A stretch of 22,794 nt of DNA from CADCSY01 sp038255685. GTDB taxonomy: Bacteria; Actinomycetota; Acidimicrobiia; Acidimicrobiales; CADCSY01. Numbering within the stretch: the first letter of the stretch is position 1; every line of letters starts with the position of its first letter. The stretch covers positions 1 to 22,794 of the forward strand of contig JBBSLC010000033.1 of the NCBI GenBank assembly GCA_038255685.1. The letters are read 5' to 3'. This document shows, in pieces, positions 14,184-21,091 of the stretch. The notes beneath the pieces were generated by a model that saw only the letters and a list, made by a program, of their open reading frames with translations, ran no database searches and was not told the DNA's origin. A program made the translations under genes and the position numbers.

Positions 14184-14414
14184 GTGAGCACTGCGTCGCC
14201 GACGACCGACACCCGTCCCCTCGACGTCGATCGCGACGGTGACCACGATCGCTTCGCCCACTACGCCCAGAAGGCAGCGGTGAACCGTGCCTACGTCACC
14301 GGTGAGGAGATCGTCGCCCTGTGCGGCAAGCGGTTCGTCCCCACCAGGGATCCGAGCCGCTACCCGGTGTGCCCCACGTGCAAGGAGATCGTCGCCGCCC
14401 GCAGCGGCTCCTAG
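14184..14414 (+). CDS. DUF3039 small zinc-ribbon-like protein
   Basis: 76 aa from GTG 14184; starts further upstream would overlap the divergent proteasome-like gene and add unlikely sequence. LDVDRDGDHDRFAHYAQKAAV (13-33), EEIVALCGKRFVPTRDPSRYPVCPTCKEI (41-69) is the full DUF3039 pattern, a family found almost only in Actinomycetota. C47, C63 and C66, with a nearby His (H21 or H26), could form a zinc site. No function is established. It is divergent from the proteasome-like gene (79 bases between starts) and ends tail-to-tail with the HAD gene, where the palindrome CTAG at 14411-14414 supplies both stop codons. Confidence 0.88.
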   Translation: MSTASPTTDTRPLDVDRDGDHDRFAHYAQKAAVNRAYVTGEEIVALCGKRFVPTRDPSRYPVCPTCKEIVAARSGS

Positions 14415-15046
14415 CCGGCGAGTCCGAGGAGCCGGCGGGCTTCGGTCGCCACGGCTTCGTGGTCAACGACGTGGAGTGCGGTGAGACCGGCAGCGCTCGC
14501 GCCATCGGCCATGGCGAGCGCGTCGTCGAGGAACAGGGTGTCGCCTGGCTCGACCCCGAGCCGCTCGCACGCGAGGCGGTAGATGGCGGGGTCGGGCTTG
14601 CGGAGACCGACGTCGCAGGAGATCACGACCTCGTCGGCCCCGAGGCCCCGGACCGCGTCGCCGAAGGTGTCCGACCAGCCGGAGAACTGGTTCGAGATGA
14701 TGGCGGTCGGCCGACCTGCAGCGCGGGCATCGGCGAGCAGCGCCACCATCGGCTCGCTCCAGGCGATCCGGCCGAGCAGGAAGTGGTCGCTCGTCGGGTC
14801 GATCAGCGCGCTCGCGCCGGGCGACTGGGCCTCGACCCAGGCGAGCAGCTCGTCGAGGCCGACCTCGCCCCGCTCGCAGCGATGGGGGAGGGAGTCGTCG
14901 TCACCCTCCTGCTGGACGGCCTGGTGGAGCACCATCCCGGCCGCTCGAGCGTCGAAGGTGGCACCTTCCAGCTGACGGAGGAACAGCTCGATGAGCGGAC
15001 GGGTCAGCGTCCCTGCGGCATCGAAGATCACCGCACGGAGCGACAC
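14411..15046 (-). CDS. HAD-superfamily (subfamily IA) hydrolase
   Basis: 211 aa from GTG 15046. All HAD motifs are visible: motif I FDAAGT with nucleophile D9, motif II SN at 118-119 (AIISNQFSG), motif III K150 in GLRKPDPAIY, and motif IV LDDALAMADGA with D174-D175. The cap is the helical C1 type between motifs I and II. In motif I the second Asp, which acts as acid/base in phosphatases, is Ala (DAAGT instead of DxDGT), as in haloacid dehalogenases (DAYGT) and some HAD-IA enzymes. A normal phosphatase reaction is thus less certain. Substrate unknown. Its stop overlaps DUF3039 on the other strand. It is 51 bases downstream of the acyl-CoA ligase on the same strand and could be co-transcribed. 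Confidence 0.88.
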   Translation of the reverse strand: MSLRAVIFDAAGTLTRPLIELFLRQLEGATFDARAAGMVLHQAVQQEGDDDSLPHRCERGEVGLDELLAWVEAQSPGASALIDPTSDHFLLGRIAWSEPMVALLADARAAGRPTAIISNQFSGWSDTFGDAVRGLGADEVVISCDVGLRKPDPAIYRLACERLGVEPGDTLFLDDALAMADGASAAGLTALHVVDHEAVATEARRLLGLAG

Positions 15047-15097
15047 GGCTGCATCGTGGTCGAACCGTAGCGACCACCGCCAACCCGGCTGCCCCCG

Positions 15098-16651
15098 TCA
15101 GCCGCCGATGCGGCGGTCTCGCCCCACCCAGTAGGGCTCGCGCAGCTCGCGCTTCAAGATCTTCCCCGAGGGGTTGCGGGGAAGGGCGTCGACGAAGTCG
15201 ACCGAGGTGGGGCACTTGAACCCGGCGAGCTGCTCCTTTGCGTAGGCGATCAGCTCCTTCGGGTCCGGCGGGTCACCTGCCGCGACGACGACGGCCTTGA
15301 CCGTCTCTCCCCAGCGCTCGTCGGGCACGCCGATCACCGCTGCGTCCGCCACGCCGGGGTGCATCATCAGCACGTTCTCGACCTCGGCCGGGTAGACGTT
15401 CTCGCCACCCGACACGATCATGTCCTTGACCCTGTCGTAGAGGTAGAGGTAGCCGTCCTTGAGGAAGCCGGCATCGCCGGTCTTGAGCCAGCCGTCCTCC
15501 GTGACCGTGGCGGCGGTCTCCTCCGGCTTGCCCCAGTAGCCAGCCATGTTCTGGCGGGTGCGGACCCAGACCTCGCCAACCTCCCCCGTCGGCTGATCGT
15601 CACCCTCCCCCCCGACGATGCGAAGCTCCACGCCCGGCATCGGCTTGCCGCACGAGCGCAGCAGGTCGGGGTTGCCCTCGGGGTCGTGGTCGGCGGGATC
15701 GAGCTGGGTGACGGCCCCGGTGGTCTCGGTGAGGCCGTACACCTGGATGAAGTCGCAGCCGAAGGTGGCCATCGCCTTGGTGAGCACCTTGTCGGTGATC
15801 GGCGAGGCGCCGTAGACGATGGTCTCCAGGCTCGAGACGTCGGTCTCGTCGACGCCGGGCGTCATGAGCAGGAACTGCAGCACGGCGGGGACGAAGATGG
15901 CGTGGGTCACCCGGTGCTCGGGGATGGCGGCGAGGATCGCGGCGGGGTCGACCTCTCGCTGCAGGACCGTGTGGCCGCCCATGTACATGATGGCGATGTC
16001 CCAGCCCGACCCCGCGATGTGGAACAGCGGCATCACCCCGAGGTTCACCATGTCGGCGCGGAAGCCCCACAGCGTCGTCGCGCCGCCGAGCATCCCGAAG
16101 AGGTTGTCGTTGGTGAGCATCACGCCCTTGGGGAGCCCCGTGGTGCCCGAGGTGTACAGCTGCAGCGCCACGCTGTCGGGCTGCGACGGTGCCGCGGGGT
16201 CGTCTGCTGGCTGGGCGTCGGCCCACGCTGCATAGCTCGGCCACCGGTCGTGGTCCCCGATCACGATGATGGCCTGCACCGTCCCGAGCTGGGCTTCGAT
16301 CTGCTCGACCTGGCCGACGAAGTCGGTGCCGATGACGAGCACCTTCGCCTCGGCGTCGTCGGCGATCTGGGCGATCTCACGGGGTGCGAGGCGCCAGTTC
16401 ACCGCGACGGTCACGGCGTCGAGCTTGGCGGTGGCGAACGTGAGCTCGAAGTACTCCGGCACGTTCTTGTCGATGAAGGCGACGCGGTCCCCGGCGCCGA
16501 CGCCCTCGGCTGCCAGCGCCTGGGCGACCTGGCTCGACCGCCGGTCCATCTCCGCATAGGTGATGGTGCGTCCCTCGAACGTGAGCACGGGGTCGTCGCC
16601 CCGCTCCGCTCCGTGCACCCGGACGATGTCTGCCAGCGTCTCGATCGCCAT
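15098..16651 (-). CDS. Long-chain fatty acid--CoA ligase (AMP-binding, FadD-like)
   Basis: 517 aa from ATG 16651, with a GGGGGAG Shine-Dalgarno; a longer start at 16699 adds 16 unlikely residues. The adenylate-forming family signatures are complete: P-loop YTSGTTGLPKG (166-176), YGLTE (305-309), the TGD motif (391-393), YDRVKDMIVSGGENVYPAEVE (405-425) including the hinge, and PRNPSGKILKREL (491-503) with catalytic K497. The enzyme activates a carboxylic acid as acyl-AMP and transfers it to CoA, feeding beta-oxidation or lipid synthesis. The compact size, short N-terminus and PLFHIAGSGW segment resemble mycobacterial FadD13-type ligases, but the exact substrate is not readable. It is divergent from the SNF2 gene and may act with the SDR/hydratase operon elsewhere in the window. 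Confidence 0.93.
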   Translation of the reverse strand: MAIETLADIVRVHGAERGDDPVLTFEGRTITYAEMDRRSSQVAQALAAEGVGAGDRVAFIDKNVPEYFELTFATAKLDAVTVAVNWRLAPREIAQIADDAEAKVLVIGTDFVGQVEQIEAQLGTVQAIIVIGDHDRWPSYAAWADAQPADDPAAPSQPDSVALQLYTSGTTGLPKGVMLTNDNLFGMLGGATTLWGFRADMVNLGVMPLFHIAGSGWDIAIMYMGGHTVLQREVDPAAILAAIPEHRVTHAIFVPAVLQFLLMTPGVDETDVSSLETIVYGASPITDKVLTKAMATFGCDFIQVYGLTETTGAVTQLDPADHDPEGNPDLLRSCGKPMPGVELRIVGGEGDDQPTGEVGEVWVRTRQNMAGYWGKPEETAATVTEDGWLKTGDAGFLKDGYLYLYDRVKDMIVSGGENVYPAEVENVLMMHPGVADAAVIGVPDERWGETVKAVVVAAGDPPDPKELIAYAKEQLAGFKCPTSVDFVDALPRNPSGKILKRELREPYWVGRDRRIGG

Positions 16652-16750
16652 GTCGCTCCCCCTCGTGCTGTCGGCCGCACGGCTCGACGAGGCGATCATC
16701 GCGCACGAGGTGGCCGGGTGCGCACGGTCTGGCCCCGACCCGGTTATCCT

Positions 16751-16762
16751 TTCGACGTCGAA
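16751..16762. promoter_or_regulatory. 12-base palindrome TTCGACGTCGAA beside a TATCCT hexamer
   Basis: It lies in the 264-base gap between the divergent acyl-CoA ligase and SNF2 genes. The hexamer TATCCT at 16745-16750 resembles a sigma-70 -10 box for the plus strand and abuts the perfect palindrome, so a repressor there could block transcription of the SNF2 operon. No good -35 is seen. A 12-base palindrome can occur by chance, so the call is weak. The rest of the gap shows no other clear structure. Confidence 0.3.
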
Positions 16763-16915
16763 GCTCGCAGCGGTGCGAGCTCGGTCGGGGGACCGGCTGC
16801 TCTCCGCAGCGGCACGGACCCCGATCCCTGAGAGGCGTCGTCGACGGGTGGGACCCGGCCAGGAGCAGTGCTCCGAGCCAGCCCGCCTGCGTCACCGGCG
16901 TCCGTCGGAGTGTGG

Positions 16916-19900
16916 ATGCACGAAGCAGCAGATGCAGCAGGCCCCCCGCAGGCGGAGCCGTCCCCGCGGGAGACCGTGCCCCCGTTCGACGTCCTCGCGT
17001 CCATGGCCGAGGCTGCGGCATCGGGTGAGGCGACGCCCGACGAGCTGGCCGCCCTACGCGCCAACCCGGGTCCGTGGCGAGACGTGCTCGAGCGGCTGCT
17101 GGACGACACCGAGGACCAGCTCGAGTCGGTGCGGGCGATCAGGGGCGAGGAGCGCGACCAGGTCGTCGCCGACTTCGAGGCCGAGCGGGACCGCCTCGCC
17201 GCCGCCCTCGATCTCCTGGTGGGCGTCACGGCGACGGGCCCCGGTGGGGCAGCGGTCCTGCAGGCCCCCGGCGAGGTCCGGCTCCAGCTGTCGTGGTCCT
17301 CGGGCCAGCTCGTGGCGTGGGCCGCAGGCCCCTTCGCCCAGCCCGCTGACGCCGACGAGCTCGCCGCCCTGCTGGCAGCGGTCGGCGCGCCCGGCGCGGG
17401 GTGGGCTGCTCACCGCCCCGTCGCACTTCCTGCGGCCGCGCCCGCCCCTGCCCTCGCCATCTCCGTCGGGGACGCGCTCGGTTGGCTCGTCGCCATCGGT
17501 GGGGGCCAAGCCGGCGGTGACCTGGGCGCCAGCGCGACGTGGATCGGACGGGTGGCGGCGTGGGCCGTCCACCTGCTGGCCGACGGCTCGGTCGTGCCGA
17601 CGCTGCGCACGAAGCGCACCGGCCGGGGCACCGGCGGCGACGGCCTGACCGAGCTGTCCGTGCGCTGGGTCCCTGCCCTCGTCGACCAGGGTCTCCTCGA
17701 CGAGCTCGTCCGAGCCCAGCCGGGGACCGTCGGCGCGTTCGACAGGACCGACGCCAAGGCGCTCACGCTGTCCGTCCTCGGTGCCGTGGTCGACTCGGTG
17801 GCCACGCTCGCCGCGAGCAGGGTGGAGCTTTCGGCACCGCCCCCCGCAGCCCGCACCGCAGCCGACGTGGCCGAGGCGTTCGTCACCCGGCTCGACGGCT
17901 CGTCGTTCGAGGCGCCCGGGCGCGCCGCAGCCGAGCTCATCGCCCGACTGGACCGCTGGTCCCGCTCGGTCACCGCGCCCGGCGACACCAGGTTGGTCGT
18001 GCAGCTGGAGCCGCCCGACAGCGGCGGGGCCTGGTACCTCTCGGTCCTCGGCGCCGATCCGGAGGGCCACCTCATCCCTGTCGAGGTCGCGCTGGTCGAC
18101 GGTGCGTCCAAGCGACGGATGGCCGACGACCTCCACCGCCTCGAGAAGCTCGTCCCGGCCCTCCAGCGACCGGGCGGCCTTCGTCGCGGCCAGGTGTACC
18201 TGAGCCAGGACGAGGCCTGGGAGCTCATGACGGTCACCGGTCCGACCCTCGAGGCAGCCGGGTTCGACGTCCGGGTGCCGGCGCTGTCGCGGCGCAAGGC
18301 CACGCCGACGCTCCGGCTCTTCACCGAGGCCAGCGACCCGTCGGTCGTCGGCGCCCACCAGCTCGCCCAGGTCCGGTGGACGGCGCTGTTCGATGACGTC
18401 GAGCTCACCGCCGCCGACATCGCGAAGCTCGCCGCTGACGCCCGACCCCTCGTCCGCTCGCGAGGCAGGTGGATCGAGCTCGACCGGGCCGACCTCGCCG
18501 AGGCGGCAGCGGCGTTGGCCGAGCGTGCGAACAAGACCCAGCTCACCGGCGCCGAGGTGCTGCGCTACGCGATCGGCCTCGACGGCACGTCCCTCGCGGG
18601 CGGCCTCAGCGTCGAGGGCAGCGGGTGGGCCGCCGATCTGCTCTCGAAGGCGACGTCGGTGTCGACCGAGCCGGTCACGAAGCCGACCGGCTTCGTCGGC
18701 GAGCTGCGGGCCTACCAGAGCGAGGCGCTCGCATGGCTCGGCTTCCTCGACTCCGTCGAGCTCGGAGGCTGCCTCGCGCTCGACATGGGCCTCGGCAAGA
18801 CGCCGACGATGCTCGCCCACATCGCCCGTACGGCCGGCGGCGGCCCTGCGCTCGTGATCGCCCCGCCCGCCGTCGTCGGGAACTGGGCAGCCGAGGCGGC
18901 CAAGTTCACGCCCGGTCTCCGGGTCGTGGTGCACCACGGCGCGTCGCGCAGCACCGCCGAGCAGCTGGCTGCCGAGGTCGCCGGGGCCGATCTCGTCATC
19001 ACCACCTACGGGACCGCCGTGCGCGACGTCGACGCCCTCGCTGCCCACGCCTGGGATCGCGTCGTCCTCGACGAGGCGCAGGTCATCAAGAACCCCAACA
19101 ACGAGACGTCCCAGCAGCTGCGCCGGATCCCGGCCCGCACCCGGCTCGCCCTGACGGGCACGCCGATCGAGAACGGCCTCGGGGACCTCTGGGCCATCCT
19201 CGACTTCACCAACCCGGGCCTCCTCGGCCCCCGCGCGGGCTTCGTCGCCCAGCTGTCGGCCGAGAGCGCGATCACGAGAGAGGGCGGCGAGCAGGCGCTG
19301 CGAGCCCTCAACGGGGTGCTCGTGTTCCGTCGGACCAAGAGCGAGCCGGCTGTCGCCGCCGAGCTGCCGGAGCGCATCGACCAGCTCGACCACTGCACGA
19401 TGACCCCCGAGCAGATCGGGCTCTACCAGGCCGTCATCGACCGGCTCGTCGCCACCGCCGGGAGCGAGGAGGGCGAGGAGCCCCGCAAGGGCGCGGTCCT
19501 CGCTGCGATCACCGCCCTCAAGCAGATCTGCAACCATCCGGCTGCCTACCAGGCCGACGACGAGCCGCTGGCCGGGCGCTCAGGGAAGCTCACCCGGCTC
19601 GAGGAGATCGTCGACTCGGTCTTCGCTGCGGGCGAGCGAGTGCTCGTCTTCACGCACTTCGCCGAGTGGGGCAAGAAGCTGGCCGACCACCTGACGGCTC
19701 GGACCGGGCTGCCGATCGCCTGCTACCACGGCGGCCTCGCACGTGGCGCCCGCGACGACCTCGTTCGCGAGTTCCAGCAGGGGGAGGGCCCTGGCGCGCT
19801 GGTGCTGTCCCTGAAGGCCGGTGGCACCGGGCTCAACCTCACGGCGGCGAGCCACGTCGTGCTCTACGACCGCTGGTGGAACCCCGCCGTCGAGGACCAG

Positions 19901-20158
19901 GCGCGAGACCGCGCGTGGCGGATCGGCCAGACGAAGGTCGTCGTCTCCCACCGGCTCGTGTGCCCCGGCACGGTGGACGAGCGGGTCGAGGAGGTCGTGG
20001 CCGGCAAGCGCCACATCGCCAACCTGGTCCTGCCGAAGTCGAGCTCGCTCGCCGACCTCGACCGCGAGCAGCTGCAGGTCGCCTTCGGTCTGCGGCCCGA
20101 CGCCTTGCTCACCGACGAGGCCGAGGTGCCCGGCGACGGCGCGGAGGAGGCAGCGTGA
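16916..20158 (+). CDS. SNF2-family DEAD/DEAH ATPase/helicase
   Basis: 1080 aa from ATG 16916, which has GGAG 5 bases upstream; GTG 16868 is an alternative, but its AGGAG is only 2 bases away. The C-terminal half is a Swi2/Snf2 motor: DMGLGKT (623-629, Walker A), DEAQ (719-722, Walker B), LTGTPIENGLGDLW (motif III), then VFTHFAEWGKKL, LKAGGTGLNLTAA (motif V) and DRWWNPAVEDQARDRAWRIGQ (985-1005, motif VI). Residues about 460-560 (VRWTALFDDVELTAADIAKLA, RGRWIELD) match the bacterial SNF2-associated domain PF12419. The first 400 residues are Ala/Leu-rich and not recognised. Such ATPases move along double-stranded DNA or displace bound proteins, including RNA polymerase in RapA. No nuclease or methylase domain is seen. 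The stop overlaps the next gene as GTGA. Confidence 0.92.
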   Translation: MHEAADAAGPPQAEPSPRETVPPFDVLASMAEAAASGEATPDELAALRANPGPWRDVLERLLDDTEDQLESVRAIRGEERDQVVADFEAERDRLAAALDLLVGVTATGPGGAAVLQAPGEVRLQLSWSSGQLVAWAAGPFAQPADADELAALLAAVGAPGAGWAAHRPVALPAAAPAPALAISVGDALGWLVAIGGGQAGGDLGASATWIGRVAAWAVHLLADGSVVPTLRTKRTGRGTGGDGLTELSVRWVPALVDQGLLDELVRAQPGTVGAFDRTDAKALTLSVLGAVVDSVATLAASRVELSAPPPAARTAADVAEAFVTRLDGSSFEAPGRAAAELIARLDRWSRSVTAPGDTRLVVQLEPPDSGGAWYLSVLGADPEGHLIPVEVALVDGASKRRMADDLHRLEKLVPALQRPGGLRRGQVYLSQDEAWELMTVTGPTLEAAGFDVRVPALSRRKATPTLRLFTEASDPSVVGAHQLAQVRWTALFDDVELTAADIAKLAADARPLVRSRGRWIELDRADLAEAAAALAERANKTQLTGAEVLRYAIGLDGTSLAGGLSVEGSGWAADLLSKATSVSTEPVTKPTGFVGELRAYQSEALAWLGFLDSVELGGCLALDMGLGKTPTMLAHIARTAGGGPALVIAPPAVVGNWAAEAAKFTPGLRVVVHHGASRSTAEQLAAEVAGADLVITTYGTAVRDVDALAAHAWDRVVLDEAQVIKNPNNETSQQLRRIPARTRLALTGTPIENGLGDLWAILDFTNPGLLGPRAGFVAQLSAESAITREGGEQALRALNGVLVFRRTKSEPAVAAELPERIDQLDHCTMTPEQIGLYQAVIDRLVATAGSEEGEEPRKGAVLAAITALKQICNHPAAYQADDEPLAGRSGKLTRLEEIVDSVFAAGERVLVFTHFAEWGKKLADHLTARTGLPIACYHGGLARGARDDLVREFQQGEGPGALVLSLKAGGTGLNLTAASHVVLYDRWWNPAVEDQARDRAWRIGQTKVVVSHRLVCPGTVDERVEEVVAGKRHIANLVLPKSSSLADLDREQLQVAFGLRPDALLTDEAEVPGDGAEEAA

Positions 20159-20448
20159 GCCCGCCCGCAGGCGGTCGACGGCGGCGGCGGCCGAACAAGG
20201 CCAAGGTCGACCAGCAGGCCCAGCCCTCCGACTTCTGGCGCGCACCGCCCGAGCCGCCGCCGCCGGCCAAGGTGTCGCCGGCCAAGGACCCCACCGCCCT
20301 GCTCCGCTCGCTCGGCACGCCGCCCCTGCCGCTGCAGTCGAGCGTCGCCGACACGGCGCTCGCTCTCGTCACCGTCCATGCCTCCCGCCTGGCGATCGCC
20401 CTGGCTGCCGCCGCCGACCTGCTCGACGACGACGACGTTGACCGCTGA
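20155..20448 (+). CDS. Small basic N-terminus protein coupled to SNF2 ATPase, 97 aa
   Basis: The GTG start overlaps the SNF2 stop (GTGA), with a strong GGAGGAGG at 20143-20150, so its translation is tied to the ATPase. The N-terminus is highly basic (PPAGGRRRRRPNKAKVDQ), followed by a Pro-rich stretch with FW (SDFWRAPPEPPPPAK) and then a helical C-terminus, TALLRSLGTPPLPLQSSVADTALALVTVHASRLAIALAAAADLL, ending in acidic DDDDVDR. I do not recognise a named family. Placement suggests a partner or DNA-binding adaptor for the ATPase; this is inference from coupling and charge only. Confidence 0.75.
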   Translation: MSPPAGGRRRRRPNKAKVDQQAQPSDFWRAPPEPPPPAKVSPAKDPTALLRSLGTPPLPLQSSVADTALALVTVHASRLAIALAAAADLLDDDDVDR

Positions 20449-21052
20449 TCGGCACGGCGCGCCGTCGACGCGCTGGTACAGGCTCGCCGCAGCGGTGCTC
20501 GGGTTGGGGCTCGTCCTCGCCTTCGGCTGGTTCCTCCACGCCCTGACCGTCCAGACCAACGCCGTCAACGAGTTCGCCGACGTCTCGTGGTTCCCGGGCT
20601 CCACGGTGGAGGTGGTGGTGCCGGGCGACCACACGCTGTGGACCGGTCCTGGCTGCAACGGCGCGTGCCGCCCGGAGTCGGCCGCCACCTACCGACGCCA
20701 CTTCAGCGTGGGCTTCGAGGGGCCCGACGGGAGACCGGCGCAGGTCGTCCCCGCAGCTGAGCAGTACTTCAACGTCGGGAGCGGGCGTGAGGGGCGGGCG
20801 GCGTGGGTGGTCCGCTTCGAGGAGCCCGGCACGTACACGCCGCAGCTGGCTGCGATCCCCCAGCCCCCGGGGCAGTTCAACGTCCCCAGACCCCGCCTCT
20901 GGCTCGGCGACGGGCGGGGCCTGCCGGTCCGCCTCGCTCGAGGTTCGCTGTTCCTCGCAGGCGGGTTCGCCCTCGCCGCTGCGTCGATCGTCGCCGCCGT
21001 CTTCGTCCTGCGCAGGCGAGCCTTCGACCGGATGCCCCCGGCGCTAGCCTGA
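20438..21052 (+). CDS. Two-TM membrane protein with large extracytoplasmic domain
   Basis: 204 aa from TTG 20438, overlapping the previous gene by 11 bases; ATG 20378 would overlap by 71 and add unlikely sequence, so the start is uncertain. TM1 is at about 15-37 (RLAAAVLGLGLVLAFGWF) and TM2 at about 169-191 (GSLFLAGGFALAAASIVAAV), with RRR after TM2, so both ends are cytoplasmic. The 130 residues between are outside and look beta-rich: STVEVVVPGDHTLWTGPGC, RHFSVGFEGPDG and AAWVVRFEEPGTYTPQ. C73 and C77 (GCNGACR) could form a disulfide. No family is recognised. It may be co-transcribed with the SNF2 pair through overlap, although a functional link to a DNA motor is not obvious. Confidence 0.7.
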   Translation: MTADRHGAPSTRWYRLAAAVLGLGLVLAFGWFLHALTVQTNAVNEFADVSWFPGSTVEVVVPGDHTLWTGPGCNGACRPESAATYRRHFSVGFEGPDGRPAQVVPAAEQYFNVGSGREGRAAWVVRFEEPGTYTPQLAAIPQPPGQFNVPRPRLWLGDGRGLPVRLARGSLFLAGGFALAAASIVAAVFVLRRRAFDRMPPALA

Positions 21053-21064
21053 CCACGGGTCAGG
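21048..21064. promoter_or_regulatory. Palindrome CCTGACC-N3-GGTCAGG before the amidohydrolase
   Basis: Perfect 7-base arms surround ACG. The site overlaps the stop of the membrane-protein gene and lies 28 bases before the amidohydrolase ATG. Its TGACC...GGTCA core is like the palindrome at 8247-8264, but the spacer is 3 rather than 4 bases. It may be an operator or a weak stem; no T-run follows. Confidence 0.35.
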
Positions 21065-21091
21065 GTGGACTGGCCCGGGGACGGGGGAGCG

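Noticed and set aside
17054..19537. Very long open frame antisense to the SNF2 ATPase (827 codons)
   Set aside because: Its translation is low-complexity Gly/Arg/Asp/Leu text without motifs, while the plus strand carries complete helicase motifs. Long antisense frames are expected at this GC content.
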